From contig NZ_JAOQNG010000007.1 of NCBI RefSeq assembly GCF_025961225.1, positions 251,001 through 315,000 on the forward strand: 64,000 nucleotides of DNA. Direction: 5' to 3'. The stretch comes from Azospirillum canadense. GTDB lineage: Bacteria; Pseudomonadota; Alphaproteobacteria; Azospirillales; Azospirillaceae. Both the position numbers and the translations under genes were made by a program. The first letter of the stretch is position 1. Each line of letters opens with the position of its first letter. Below are positions 43,010 to 52,102 of this stretch, piece by piece. The notes under the pieces were generated by a model that was not told the DNA's origin, did not search any database, and was given only the letters and a program-made list of their open reading frames with translations.

Positions 43010-44182
43010 ATGACGGACAGCAGCAAGGGCAAGAACCGCCTGGCCTTCGCCACGCGGACCATCCATGGCGGGCAGTCTCCCGACCCGTCCACCGGTGCCG
43101 TCATGGTGCCGATCTACGCCACCTCCACCTTCGTGCAGGAGAGCCCCGGCGTCCACAAGGGCTACGAGTACGCGCGCAGCCAGAACCCGACGCGCATGGC
43201 CTTCGAACGCTGCATCGCCGACCTGGAGAGCGGCACGCGCGGCTTCGCCTTCGCGTCCGGGTTGGCGGCCATTTCCACGCTGCTGGAAACGCTGGACGCG
43301 GGAACGCACATCGTCGCGTCGGACGACCTCTACGGCGGCAGCTTCCGCCTGTTCGAGCGGGTGCGCAAACGCTCCATGGGCTTGCGCGCCAGCTATGTGG
43401 ACATGAGCGACCTCGACGCCTTGGCCGCCGCCGTGCAGCCGGACACGCGGCTGATCTGGATCGAAACGCCGACCAACCCGATGCTGAAGCTGGTGGACAT
43501 CGAGGCGGTGGTCCGCTTTGCCAAGGCACGCGGGATCTGGACCGTGGTGGACAACACCTTCGCCAGCCCCTGGATCCAGCGCCCGCTGGAGCTGGGCGTC
43601 GACGCGGTCGTGCACTCGGCGACCAAGTACCTGAACGGCCATTCCGACATGGTCGGCGGAGTCGCGGTCGTCGGCGACAACGCGGAATTGGCAGAGAAGC
43701 TGGCCTTCCTCCAGAACGCGGTCGGCGCCATCTCCGGCCCCTTCGACAGCTTCCTGGCGCTGCGCGGGCTGAAGACGCTGGCGCTGCGCATGGAGCGGCA
43801 CTGCACCAGCGCCCTGGAGATCGCCCGCTGGCTGGAGCGTCACCCGCGCGTGCGCCGCGTCGTCTACCCGGGGCTGGAAAGCCACCCGCAGCACGATCTC
43901 GCCAAGCGCCAGATGCGCGGCTTCGGCGGCATCGTCACGGTGGAGTTGGACGCGGGCCTGGAGGACACCAAGCGCGTGCTGGAACGCTGCCAGCTCTTCG
44001 CGCTGGCCGAAAGCCTGGGCGGCGTGGAAAGCCTGATCGAGCACCCGGCGATCATGACCCACGCCTCCATCCCCGCGGAGCAGCGCCGCGCGCTCGGCAT
44101 CGGCGACGGGCTGATCCGCCTGTCGGTGGGAATCGAGGACGCGGAGGATCTGCGGGAGGATTTGGAACGGGCGTTGGCGTAG
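43010..44182 (+). CDS. Cystathionine gamma-lyase/synthase family PLP enzyme
   Basis: Cys/Met-metabolism PLP enzyme, 390 residues. TRTIHGGQSPDPSTGAVMVPIYATSTF at the start, YEYARSQNPTR, SDDLYGGSFRLFE, IETPTNPM and the PLP lysine Lys206 in HSATKYLNGHSD are all present. I use the ATG at 43010; a GTG at 43001 overlaps the upstream stop and is possible. With the beta-synthase it would convert cystathionine to cysteine, alpha-ketobutyrate and ammonia. Sequence alone does not separate lyase from gamma-synthase. Confidence 0.92.
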   Translation: MTDSSKGKNRLAFATRTIHGGQSPDPSTGAVMVPIYATSTFVQESPGVHKGYEYARSQNPTRMAFERCIADLESGTRGFAFASGLAAISTLLETLDAGTHIVASDDLYGGSFRLFERVRKRSMGLRASYVDMSDLDALAAAVQPDTRLIWIETPTNPMLKLVDIEAVVRFAKARGIWTVVDNTFASPWIQRPLELGVDAVVHSATKYLNGHSDMVGGVAVVGDNAELAEKLAFLQNAVGAISGPFDSFLALRGLKTLALRMERHCTSALEIARWLERHPRVRRVVYPGLESHPQHDLAKRQMRGFGGIVTVELDAGLEDTKRVLERCQLFALAESLGGVESLIEHPAIMTHASIPAEQRRALGIGDGLIRLSVGIEDAEDLREDLERALA

Positions 44183-44183
44183 T

Positions 44184-44313
44184 CCTTCTCCCCTCTGGGG
44201 AGAAGGGTTGGGATGAGGGGGCGGCCGCAGGCCGGAAAAGCGCTGCAATGAGGCTGCGTTTCCGCCCTGCGGGCGCCCCCTCACCCTAACCCTCTCCCCA
44301 GGGGGGAGAGGGG
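44184..44313. repeat. Long imperfect hairpin repeat (REP/BIME-like)
   Basis: The 130 bases between convergent genes fold on themselves. The outer left arm (44184-44223, CTTCTCCCCTCTGGGGAGAA-type) pairs with the outer right arm (44274-44313), and the inner GGCCGCAGGCCGGAAAA pairs with TTTCCGCCCTGCGGGCG. Each arm also has its own CTCCCC/GGGGAG hairpin. Such elements occur in many copies in proteobacterial genomes and can end transcription in both directions. Confidence 0.85.
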
Positions 44314-44324
44314 ATTATGGACGC

Positions 44325-44972
44325 TCACGCCTGGTCCAGCGTGATTCCTTCGATCAGGTCGCCGACGTCGTCGCAGCGGTCGGTGACCGCTTCCAGAAGC
44401 TCGTACACCTCGCGGCGGCCGAGGAAGGCGATCATTTCCGGCTTTTCGGCGATCAGCGCCTTCAGGGCGTCACGCAGGATCTCGTCGGCCTCGTCCTCCA
44501 GGTCGGAGATCTGGCTGCAGACGTTCAGGATGCGTTCGGCGTTGCCGGTGATGGTCGCCAGCAGCGGCATCACGTCCACCAGCAGCGCCGCCTGCCGGCG
44601 GATGATCGACGCCATGCGCCGCATCGGCGTGTCGAAGCTGTCGATGCCGTAGAGCGCCGCGTGGCGCGGCACCTCGTCCATCAGGTCGATGCAGTCGTCC
44701 AGCGCGTTGATCAGCGCCTGGATCTCCGACCGGTCGAAGGGCGTGATGAAGGTGCGGTGCAAGCCGCGCCCGGCTTCCTTCGCCACGCGGTCGGCGTCCT
44801 TCTCGATGCGCTTCAGGGCCGCCGTCCGCTCGCCCCGCTCCTCCGGTTCGGCGGCCATGACAGCCTCCAGGGCATCGGCCGCCGTGACGATGTAGCGGGC
44901 CTGCTCGACGAATTGCTCAATGACCCGCTCTTCTTTCGGCATCATGGAACGGATGGCGCGCAGCAGCAGCAT
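44325..44972 (-). CDS. DUF47/PhoU-like phosphate transport regulator
   Basis: Cytosolic all-helical PhoU-like protein, 215 residues. MMPKEERVIEQFVEQARYIVTAA, RIEKDADRVAKEAGRGLHRTFITPFDRSEIQALINALDDCIDLMDEV and ISDLEDEADEILRDALKAL are the two acidic metal-binding helical motifs of the family. These proteins normally stand next to a PiT phosphate permease; none is adjacent here. The ATG at 44972 gives the expected N-terminus, though its ribosome site is weak. Downstream lies the REP-like hairpin. Confidence 0.9.
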   Translation of the reverse strand: MLLLRAIRSMMPKEERVIEQFVEQARYIVTAADALEAVMAAEPEERGERTAALKRIEKDADRVAKEAGRGLHRTFITPFDRSEIQALINALDDCIDLMDEVPRHAALYGIDSFDTPMRRMASIIRRQAALLVDVMPLLATITGNAERILNVCSQISDLEDEADEILRDALKALIAEKPEMIAFLGRREVYELLEAVTDRCDDVGDLIEGITLDQA

Positions 44973-45075
44973 GGGAGCTGGTCTCTCGGTCGGTTCGAAC
45001 GCTCCCTAATAACCCCATGCGCGGCGGCTTTGCAGCAAAATCGTCACACAAGCGTCATGGCAGGGGCCGGGGGCC

Positions 45076-45110
45076 CAAAAGAAAGAAGCCGGGGCAAGGC
45101 GCCCCGGCTT
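45076..45110 (-). terminator. Rho-independent terminator of the molybdenum hydroxylase genes
   Basis: Perfect 10-bp stem AAGCCGGGGC (45086-45095) and GCCCCGGCTT (45101-45110) with a five-base loop, followed on the minus strand by a T-rich tract (45085-45076). It stands about 40 bases after the large-subunit stop. Confidence 0.88.
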
Positions 45111-45146
45111 CCCATGCTGTCGGCCTTCGCCGGCCAGCGTCGTCGA

Positions 45147-47375
45147 TCAGACCATGCCCGACTTGGTGAAGGGCAGATGGTGCAGCCGCTTGCCGGTTGC
45201 GGCGAACACCGCGTTGGCCACCGCCGGGGCGGCGGTCGGCACGCCGGGCTCGCCGACGCCGGTCGGGCGGATCGTAGACGGCAGGATGTGCACCTCCACC
45301 GGCGGCATCTCCGAGTTGCGCAGCGGCTGGTAGGTGTCGAAGTTCGCCTGGTCCACGACGCCGCCGGTCATGGTGATCTCGTCACGCAGCGCGTGGCCGA
45401 TGCCCCATCCGGTGCCGCCGGAGATCTGCGCCTCGATGATGTTCGGGTTGACCGCCTGGCCGCAATCGACCGCGCAGACCACCCGTTCCACCTTCACCTG
45501 CCCCTTGTCGTTGACCGAGACCTCCGCCACGTGCGCCACGAAGGTGTCGAAGCTTTCGTGCACGGCGACGCCGCGCGCCCGACCCTTTGGCAGCGGCTTG
45601 CCCCAGTCGGCCTTCTCGGCCGCCAGCTTCAGCACGCCCTGGAGACGCGGGCTGTCCTTCAGCAAATCCATGCGGAAGGCCACCGGGTCCTTGCCGGCCG
45701 CAGCGGCCAGCTCGTCGATCATGACCTCCTTGGCGTAGGCGGTGTGGGTGTGCCCGACCGAACGCCACCACAGCGTCGTCACCGGCGACACCGGGGAGTG
45801 CAGGTCCACCGCCAGGTTCGGCACCGCGTAGGCCATGTCCGACGCGCCCTCGACCGAGGTCTCATCGACGCCGTTCTTGACCATCACGGCCTCGAACGGG
45901 GTGCCGGTCATGAAGCTCTGGCCGACGATGCGCTGCTGCCACGCGACCAGCTTGCCCTGCGCGTCCACGCCGGCCTTGATCTTGTGCAGGAACAGCGGGC
46001 GGTACCGGCCGCCCTGGATGTCGTCCTCGCGCGTCCAGACCAAATGGACCGGCGCCTTGCCGTAGGCCTTGGCGATGATCGCCGCCTCGGCGATGTAGTC
46101 GGCGTTCGGGGTGGCGCGCCGGCCGAAGCTGCCGCCGGCCCATTGGGTTTCGATCGCCACCTGCTCCGGCTTGCAGCCGAGGATGGAGGCGACGACCTTC
46201 TGCTCCACACCCTGGAACTGCGACCCGGCGTAGATGGTGCAGCCGCCGTCGGGCTTCAGCTCCACCGTGGCGTTCAGCGGCTCCATCGGCGCGTGGGCGA
46301 GGTAGGGGAAGACGAACTCCGCCTCCACCACCTTGGCCGCCCCGGCCAGCGCCTTTTCGGCGTCACCCTTGTTGGCGGCGACGTTGCCCTGCTTCTCCGC
46401 CAGATTGCGGTAGTCGGCCAGGATCTCCTCGGTACCGCGGGTCTCCGCCTTGGCGTCGTCCCACTCCACCTTCAACGCCTCGCGGCCTTTGATGGCCGCC
46501 CAGGTGTTCTTGGCGACGACCGCGACGCCGACCGGCAGGGTCAGCACGTCGATCACGCCCGGCACCTGCTTGGCCGCCGCCGCGTCGACCGACTTCACCG
46601 TGCCGCCGAAGCGGGGGGAGCGCGCCAGCACCGCGGTCACCTGGCCGGGACGGCGGATGTCCATGGCGAAGATGGCCGTGCCGTTGGTCTTGGACACATG
46701 GTCGAGACGGTGCAGCGACGGGTTGCCGACGAGCTTGTAGTCCTTGGCGTCCTTCAGCGCGACCTTCTGCGGGACGGGCAGCTTCGCCGCGTCCTCCGCC
46801 AACGCGCCGAAATTCGCCGTGCGGTTGGACTTGGCGTGGCGGACCACGCCCTTCTCCACCGTGATCTCCGACACCGGGACGTTCCAGCGCGCGGACGCCG
46901 TGGCGACCAGCATGGCGCGGGCGGCCGCACCGGCCATGCGCAGCTCGTCCCAGCTGTTGGCGACAGCGGTGGAACCGCCGGTGCCCTGGATGCCGAAGAA
47001 GTGGTTGGCGTAGAGCGTGCTGTCGGCCGGAGCGAAGGCGCCGCGCATCTGCTCCCAGTCGGCGTCAAGCTCCTCCGCAACGATGGTGGTCAGGCCGGTC
47101 ATGATGCCCTGGCCCTTGTCCAGGTGCTTGACCAGCACGGTCACCGTGTTGTCCGGCGCGATGCGGACGAAGGCCTGCGGGCGCGGGTCGGCCGGGCCGA
47201 TGATGGTCGGCGCCTTGGCCTCCGCGGCGAAAGCACCCCGCGGCAGCATGGCGCCGATCACGAGGCCGCCGCCAACGGCGCCGGCGCCCTTCAGGAAGGA
47301 TCGGCGGGACGCGGTCACCGGTTCGGCGGCCACGGCCACGTCGCCGGCCGCCTGCTTGATGAGATGATGCAGCAT
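45147..47375 (-). CDS. Molybdopterin-binding large subunit, IorB/xanthine dehydrogenase family
   Basis: Periplasmic molybdenum hydroxylase subunit, 742 residues, like isoquinoline 1-oxidoreductase beta (IorB) and membrane-bound aldehyde dehydrogenases. The Tat motif SRRSFLKG is at 23-30. Typical blocks are FVRIAPDNTVTVLVKHLDKGQGIMTGL, GTGGSTAVANSWDELRMAGAAARAML, APMEPLNATVELKP, QWAGGSFGRRATPNADY and the C-terminal GVGEPGVPTAAPAVANAVFAATGKRL with the likely catalytic Glu in GVGEPG. It is three bases from the FeS subunit gene. No cytochrome subunit or MobA/XdhC-type chaperone is adjacent. Substrate probably an aldehyde or N-heterocycle. Confidence 0.92.
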   Translation of the reverse strand: MLHHLIKQAAGDVAVAAEPVTASRRSFLKGAGAVGGGLVIGAMLPRGAFAAEAKAPTIIGPADPRPQAFVRIAPDNTVTVLVKHLDKGQGIMTGLTTIVAEELDADWEQMRGAFAPADSTLYANHFFGIQGTGGSTAVANSWDELRMAGAAARAMLVATASARWNVPVSEITVEKGVVRHAKSNRTANFGALAEDAAKLPVPQKVALKDAKDYKLVGNPSLHRLDHVSKTNGTAIFAMDIRRPGQVTAVLARSPRFGGTVKSVDAAAAKQVPGVIDVLTLPVGVAVVAKNTWAAIKGREALKVEWDDAKAETRGTEEILADYRNLAEKQGNVAANKGDAEKALAGAAKVVEAEFVFPYLAHAPMEPLNATVELKPDGGCTIYAGSQFQGVEQKVVASILGCKPEQVAIETQWAGGSFGRRATPNADYIAEAAIIAKAYGKAPVHLVWTREDDIQGGRYRPLFLHKIKAGVDAQGKLVAWQQRIVGQSFMTGTPFEAVMVKNGVDETSVEGASDMAYAVPNLAVDLHSPVSPVTTLWWRSVGHTHTAYAKEVMIDELAAAAGKDPVAFRMDLLKDSPRLQGVLKLAAEKADWGKPLPKGRARGVAVHESFDTFVAHVAEVSVNDKGQVKVERVVCAVDCGQAVNPNIIEAQISGGTGWGIGHALRDEITMTGGVVDQANFDTYQPLRNSEMPPVEVHILPSTIRPTGVGEPGVPTAAPAVANAVFAATGKRLHHLPFTKSGMV

Positions 47376-47378
47376 GGA

Positions 47379-47837
47379 TCAGGCCCCCATCGCCTTGGCG
47401 GCGTCCTTGATCGCCGCGCGGATGCGCGGGTAGGTGGCGCAGCGGCAGACGTTGCCGTCCATGGCCGCGTCGATGTCGCTGTCCGACGGGTTGTGGTTGT
47501 CGGTCAGCAACGCCACCGCGCTCATGATCTGGCCGGACTGGCAGTAGCCGCACTGCACCACGTCCAGCTTCTGCCAGGCGGCCTGGATCGCCTCCGCGGC
47601 CTTGCCGGAGATGCCTTCGATGGTGGTGATCTTGGTGCCCACGGCGGATTCCGCGGGCGTCTGGCAGGCACGGGTCGCGGTGCCGTCGATGTGGACGGTG
47701 CAGGCGCCGCACTGGGCGATGCCGCAGCCGAACTTCGTGCCGGTCATGTTCAGTTCGTCGCGCAGGACCCAAAGGAGGGGCATGTCGGGCGGCACGTCGA
47801 CGTCGCGGTCCTGCCCGTTGATGTTCAAACGAATCAT
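47379..47837 (-). CDS. [2Fe-2S] small subunit of the molybdenum hydroxylase (IorA-like)
   Basis: Electron-transfer subunit of 152 residues carrying two [2Fe-2S] clusters. The plant-ferredoxin-like N-domain has C38, C43, C46 and C58 (KFGCGIAQCGACTVH...ACQT). The helical C-domain has CGYCQSG and CRC. It has no signal peptide of its own and is probably co-exported with the Tat-bearing large subunit. AGGAA eight bases upstream supports the ATG at 47837. It precedes the large-subunit gene by only three bases. Confidence 0.94.
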   Translation of the reverse strand: MIRLNINGQDRDVDVPPDMPLLWVLRDELNMTGTKFGCGIAQCGACTVHIDGTATRACQTPAESAVGTKITTIEGISGKAAEAIQAAWQKLDVVQCGYCQSGQIMSAVALLTDNHNPSDSDIDAAMDGNVCRCATYPRIRAAIKDAAKAMGA

Positions 47838-48190
47838 GGGATGATTCCTGTCTCTGTCTTCCCGTCGGATCTTTTTGTGTCGGAATGGTCCGCGCGGCGA
47901 CGGCCGCGCCTCGACCAGGCAACCGGAACCGGGCGCCCCCACCCGATCACGGAGCCGCTCCCTGGCGGAGCGTGCGCTCAAGTTCGTACCGGCCGGCCAC
48001 AAGTCAAGGGACCTACATCGGAAGTCAGCCCTCCAACGCCGGCCTGCGCCGCACGCTCCGCCTCACACGCCATGCTCATGGCCCCCAGTATCGCGCGGCG
48101 ACGCCGGCCGTTGTTGCCCGATGCTCGCCGTTCTTTGCCTGATCCTCCAAGATGTCGCGCGAGCGGAGGCGGTTGGGGTAGTCTTGCCCC
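47838..48190. other. Divergent intergenic region between iorA-like and araC-like genes
   Basis: About 350 GC-rich bases without a supported gene. It must carry the promoters of both divergent units and probably the operator of the AraC protein, but I see no clear direct repeat pair, sigma-70 hexamers or palindrome to point to. Confidence 0.5.
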
Positions 48191-49126
48191 ATGACCACCC
48201 TGCTCGATGCCGTCCGCCGCTACGCGGAGATCCACGCCGACGCGTCCGGCCTGGCACAGACGCCGATTCCGGGCCTCACCACCGTGCGCGCGACCGCGCC
48301 CAGCGGCGTGGTCCACGCCATCTCCCGCCCGCTGGTCTGCCTTGTCCTCCAGGGAAGCAAGCAGGTCACGATGGGGGCGCAGACCTTCGCCTTCACCGCG
48401 GGCGATTCCCTGCTGGTCACGGCCGACCTGCCAATCGTCAGCGAGGTCACGCGCGCCAGCGTCGCCGCCCCCTACCTCTGCCTCGCCCTGGAACTCGACC
48501 CGGCGGTCATCGCGGATCTTGCGGCTGAGATGGGGGCGGCACTCGTGGCCGACCCCGCGCCCGTGCGGGTCGAGCCGACCGACGCGGAGGTCGCCGACGC
48601 GGCGCTGCGGCTGATGCGGCTGCTCGACCGCCCGGAATCGGTGCCGGTCCTGCAGGCCCAGCTGGTGCGCGAGTTGCACTACTGGCTGCTGGCCGGCCGG
48701 CACGGGCCGGCGATCCGGCGTCTGGGCTGGCTGGACGGGCACGCGCAACGCGTGGCGCGCGCGGTCACGGTGCTTCGGGCGGAATTCACGCAGCCCTTGC
48801 CCGTCAAGCGCTTGGCGGCGGTGGCGGGGATGAGCGTGTCGTCCTTCCACCAGCACTTCCGCACCGTGACCTCCCTATCCCCGTTGCAATTCCAGAAGCG
48901 GTTGCGGCTGATCGAGGCGCGCCGGCTGATGCTGTCGGAGGGGATGACCGCGAGCAGCGCGGCCTTCGCGGTCGGCTACGAAAGCGTGCCCCAGTTCACC
49001 CGGGAATACGGCCGCATGTTCGGCCTGCCGCCCGTCCGCGACCGGGAGGCGGCGAAGGGCAAGGCGCGGCAGCCGGAGCCGCCGTCCCAATTGGGCGGCA
49101 AAATGGGAGCCAGGATGGCCGGGTGA
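48191..49126 (+). CDS. AraC family transcriptional regulator
   Basis: One-component regulator, 311 residues. The N-terminal AraC_N-type cupin (residues 10-170) contains RPLVCLVLQGSKQVTMGAQTFAFTAGDSLLVTADLP, as in the AraC/YqhC group that responds to aldehydes. The C-terminal double helix-turn-helix (about 190-290) includes LPVKRLAAVAGMSVSSFHQHFRTVTSLSPLQFQKRLRLIEARRLML and AAFAVGYESVPQFTREYGRMFG. It diverges from the molybdenum hydroxylase genes, the usual place for its target operon, so an aldehyde-induced activator is plausible. Confidence 0.92.
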   Translation: MTTLLDAVRRYAEIHADASGLAQTPIPGLTTVRATAPSGVVHAISRPLVCLVLQGSKQVTMGAQTFAFTAGDSLLVTADLPIVSEVTRASVAAPYLCLALELDPAVIADLAAEMGAALVADPAPVRVEPTDAEVADAALRLMRLLDRPESVPVLQAQLVRELHYWLLAGRHGPAIRRLGWLDGHAQRVARAVTVLRAEFTQPLPVKRLAAVAGMSVSSFHQHFRTVTSLSPLQFQKRLRLIEARRLMLSEGMTASSAAFAVGYESVPQFTREYGRMFGLPPVRDREAAKGKARQPEPPSQLGGKMGARMAG

Positions 49127-49147
49127 CCATCCACTTGGCGGACGCGG

Positions 49148-49312
49148 TCAGCGGATCTCGATCAGGTCGGTCAGCTCGCGCACCACCAACTCCAGGCTGT
49201 CCGCCACCGCTTCGCAGGAGATGCGGTCGTCAGCGGATTCGAAGGTGCCGGACCGCAGCATGGCGATGCGTTCCTTCACGCGGTCGATGTAGGCGATCAA
49301 CTTCTCTTCCAT
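49148..49312 (-). CDS. Small helical hypothetical protein, 54 residues
   Basis: Short acidic, all-helical product (EEKLIAYIDRVKERIAMLRS, SCEAVADSLELVVRELTDLI) with heptad-like spacing. The ATG at 49312 has GAGGG eight bases upstream. It reads away from the AraC gene end and is alone. No family recognised; codon third positions are GC-rich like a real gene. Confidence 0.6.
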   Translation of the reverse strand: MEEKLIAYIDRVKERIAMLRSGTFESADDRISCEAVADSLELVVRELTDLIEIR

Positions 49313-49481
49313 GGTTTCAACCCTCGGCGCTGCCCCGTGGCGCAGGGATAACACCCCGGCCTTCCCTTTGTGGCACGTCCACCGCCGGACGCCTCGACAG
49401 GTGCCGGATTGTCGGGCAGGCTGTTGCGCGGCCGGCGTAGGACGCCAGCCTTCAGAGTCCCACAGCGAAAGTCCCAGGGCC

Positions 49482-49685
49482 GTGACAAAACGCGAGGAAA
49501 CGGAAGCCCTCCTGGCCGAACTGCGCCAGGGCTTCGGAGCCAAGTCGAACAGCGACCTGCTGCATCTGCTCGCCACGCTCGGCCGGATCGTCCTGACCGA
49601 ATCCTCCAAGGACGAGCGCGGCCGCCGCGTGCTGAAAATCGTCGGCAAGGGCGGCAAGGAACGGCAGATCGTCATTTCGGACTGA
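49482..49685 (+). CDS. Small hypothetical protein, 67 residues
   Basis: Begins at a GTG with AGGG upstream. The product is charged and probably helical then beta: KREETEALLAELRQGFGAKSNSDLLHLLATLGRIVL and a C-terminal KIVGKGGKERQIVISD that resembles the end of a small nucleic-acid-binding unit. It ends two bases before the convergent kinase stop. Family unknown; the longer upstream frame has no good start. Confidence 0.55.
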   Translation: MTKREETEALLAELRQGFGAKSNSDLLHLLATLGRIVLTESSKDERGRRVLKIVGKGGKERQIVISD

Positions 49686-49687
49686 GG

Positions 49688-52102
49688 TCACGCCACGGCG
49701 CCCATGCAGCGTTGCAGCGCCTCTTGCAACTGGCGCGGCGTCACCGGCTTGAAGGCGACGCCGAAGCCCAGGTCGGCCGCCTCCTTCTGCCATTCCGGGC
49801 TGGTCTCGCCGGTCAGGATGATCGCGGGAACGGCGGAACCGAGAAAGTCGAAGACGCGCCGCACGGTGTCCGTTCCCCGCTCGCCGCCGCGCAGCCGGTA
49901 ATCGGCGACGATCACGTCCGGTTCCCGCCCGTCGGCGCGCAGTTTTTCGATCGCTTCCTCCGCCGACGCGGCGATCAGCGTGTCGTACCTCCAGCCCCGG
50001 AACACGGTCTGAAGCGCCAGCAGGACGATGGAGTCGTCGTCGATCAGCAGCGCGAGGCGGCCATCGCCATCCTCCAGGACCGGCTGCGTCCCCGGATTCT
50101 CCTGGGATCCGTCGGTATCGCCGGGTAACGCGACAATGGAGAAGACGGATCCCCGCCCCGGTTCCGACCGCACCGACACCGGATGGTGGAGGAGAATCGA
50201 CAGCCGCTGCACGATGGACAGCCCGAGCCCCAGGCCCTGGCCGCGGTCCCGCTCTGGGTTGGCGAGCTGGTGGAATTCTTCGAAAATCCGGTCGAGCTGC
50301 CCGGCGGGAATGCCGATCCCGGTGTCCTGCACGTCGATGTGGACGCGGCCGTCGGCCTCGCGGCAGCCCAGCTCGACGTAGCCCGCCTCGGTGTAGCGGA
50401 TGGCGTTCTCGACCAGGTTGCGGATCATCCGGCCCAGCAGGTTGCGGTCGCTGCGGACGACGAGGTCCGGGCCCTTGCGCACGCGAAGCTCCAGCCCCTT
50501 CGCGGCCGCCACCGGCAGGTAGGCCTCGGCGATGTGGTCGAGCACCGGCCGAAGCTGGACATCCTCGATGGCCGGGCTGATGCCCCCGGCGTCAAACCGC
50601 GACACGTCCAGCAGGCTCTCCAGCAGCCCCTTCATGGTGTCCAACCCCCGTTCCAGCATGGTCAGGGCGCTGCGCCCGCGCTCGCTCGCCACATGCGGGC
50701 GTAGCGCGGATGCGAACAGGAACATGGACTGCATGGGCTGGCGAAGGTCGTGGCTGGCCGCCGCCAGGAACTTGCTCTTCGACAGGTTGGCCTGTTCCGC
50801 CTCCTCCTTGGCGGCGCGCAGGGCTCCCTCCGTTTCCTTGCGGTGCGTGATGTCGATGTGCAGCCCGGACAGCCGCAGCGGCGTGCCGTCCGCGGCGTAG
50901 GTGGCGTTGGCCACCGACTCCACCCAACGGACGCTGCCGTCCCGCCGCAGGATCCGGTATTCCTGACTGATGGTCGGCGTTTGATCGGCCAGCGCGGCCC
51001 TACGCTCCTGCAGCACCCGGTCGCGGTCCGCCGGGTGCAGGCTGGCCGCCCAGGTCTGGTAGCCCGGCGCGGCGCGTCGCGGATCCAGGCCGAAGATCCG
51101 ATAGGTTTCGTCCGACCATTCGGCCCGGCGGGAGCGGAGCTTGATCCCGAAGGTTCCGGCCCGGGCAGCCTGCAGCGCCAGGACCAGCTGTTCCTGGACG
51201 CGGACGAGTCGGCTCGCCCCCCAGGCGACGCCGGCGTAGCATAGGACCAGCACGCCGACGAACATCGCCATCGTGCGCCAGAGGCTGCGGTCGATCGACC
51301 CCATGGCCTCGGCCTTGTCGATTCCCGCCATGACCAGGATGCCTTCGGCGCCGACCTCGGTGCTCGAATAGGCCATGATCCGCTTGACGCCGTCGAGGCC
51401 CGTCGCCTCCACCGTCGCGCGCCGGCTGCCGCTGAGCATGTAGCGCAGCCGTTCCGGCAGATGCTGCCCGACCAAGTCGGGCTGCGCGGGCGTCCGGGCG
51501 AACACCCGGCCGGAACGATCGGCGATCAGGATGGTCGCGTTCTGCGGCAGGGGCTTGCGCGCCAGGAACTCGTGCAGCCAGTCGATGTCGAGAAGGGCGG
51601 TGACGACGCCCGCGGTGGCTCCGTCCGTCCCGTCGAAGGGTTGCCCGAAGGTCAGGACGGCGTGGCCAAGCCGCCGTGCGGTGGCATAGTTGCCGAGGAC
51701 GAAGTCCCCGGCCGCTAACGCCCGCTGGACGTTCTCCCGTTCGCCGATGTAGGCGCCGACGGCGCGCTGGTCGGTCGCGCAGCGGACATGCCCGTCCATC
51801 CCCATCACTTCGATGACCAGATAGGGGGGCATCTGCGTGTGCACCCGGTCCAGGGTCGCCTGACAACCGGCCCCGGCCAACTGCGGAGCCGCGGCGGTGG
51901 CCAGCGTTCCGAGAACGTGGTGGACGTCGTCGATCAGGCGCTGCTGCTCGGTCTCCACGCCGTCGAGCAGCCGCATCGCCTGATCGTGCATCTCGGCCAT
52001 CCGTTCGCGGCGCAGGTTGAACTGCATCGCCAGCTCGACCCCCAGCAGGGGCAGCATGATCAGCGAGAGCAGGACCAGCGAGCGGCGGAGGGTGGCTTGC
52101 AC
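49688..52102 (-). CDS. Hybrid sensor histidine kinase/response regulator
   Basis: Membrane sensor of about 804 residues. TM1 (about 6-26) and TM2 (about 262-285) flank a periplasmic Cache-like domain (GMDGHVRCATDQRAVGAYIGERENVQRALAAGDFVLG). A PAS domain with PAC motif follows, then HisKA with SHDLRQPMQSMF, a HATPase (NLVENAIRYTEAG, DTGIGIPAGQLDRIFEEFHQL, GLGLGLSIVQRL) and a C-terminal receiver (LLIDDDS, phospho-Asp in VADYRLRGG, Lys in FKPVTPRQL). The start is one of two GTGs; 52102 puts TM1 at the N-terminus, 52177 adds 25 residues. No HTH output, so a partner must carry the signal. Confidence 0.92.
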   Translation of the reverse strand: MQATLRRSLVLLSLIMLPLLGVELAMQFNLRRERMAEMHDQAMRLLDGVETEQQRLIDDVHHVLGTLATAAAPQLAGAGCQATLDRVHTQMPPYLVIEVMGMDGHVRCATDQRAVGAYIGERENVQRALAAGDFVLGNYATARRLGHAVLTFGQPFDGTDGATAGVVTALLDIDWLHEFLARKPLPQNATILIADRSGRVFARTPAQPDLVGQHLPERLRYMLSGSRRATVEATGLDGVKRIMAYSSTEVGAEGILVMAGIDKAEAMGSIDRSLWRTMAMFVGVLVLCYAGVAWGASRLVRVQEQLVLALQAARAGTFGIKLRSRRAEWSDETYRIFGLDPRRAAPGYQTWAASLHPADRDRVLQERRAALADQTPTISQEYRILRRDGSVRWVESVANATYAADGTPLRLSGLHIDITHRKETEGALRAAKEEAEQANLSKSKFLAAASHDLRQPMQSMFLFASALRPHVASERGRSALTMLERGLDTMKGLLESLLDVSRFDAGGISPAIEDVQLRPVLDHIAEAYLPVAAAKGLELRVRKGPDLVVRSDRNLLGRMIRNLVENAIRYTEAGYVELGCREADGRVHIDVQDTGIGIPAGQLDRIFEEFHQLANPERDRGQGLGLGLSIVQRLSILLHHPVSVRSEPGRGSVFSIVALPGDTDGSQENPGTQPVLEDGDGRLALLIDDDSIVLLALQTVFRGWRYDTLIAASAEEAIEKLRADGREPDVIVADYRLRGGERGTDTVRRVFDFLGSAVPAIILTGETSPEWQKEAADLGFGVAFKPVTPRQLQEALQRCMGAVA

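Noticed and set aside
44661..48194. Plus-strand open frame of about 1180 codons opposite the molybdenum hydroxylase genes
   Set aside because: No recognisable domain, composition typical of a mirror frame, and both hydroxylase subunits on the other strand have exact family motifs.
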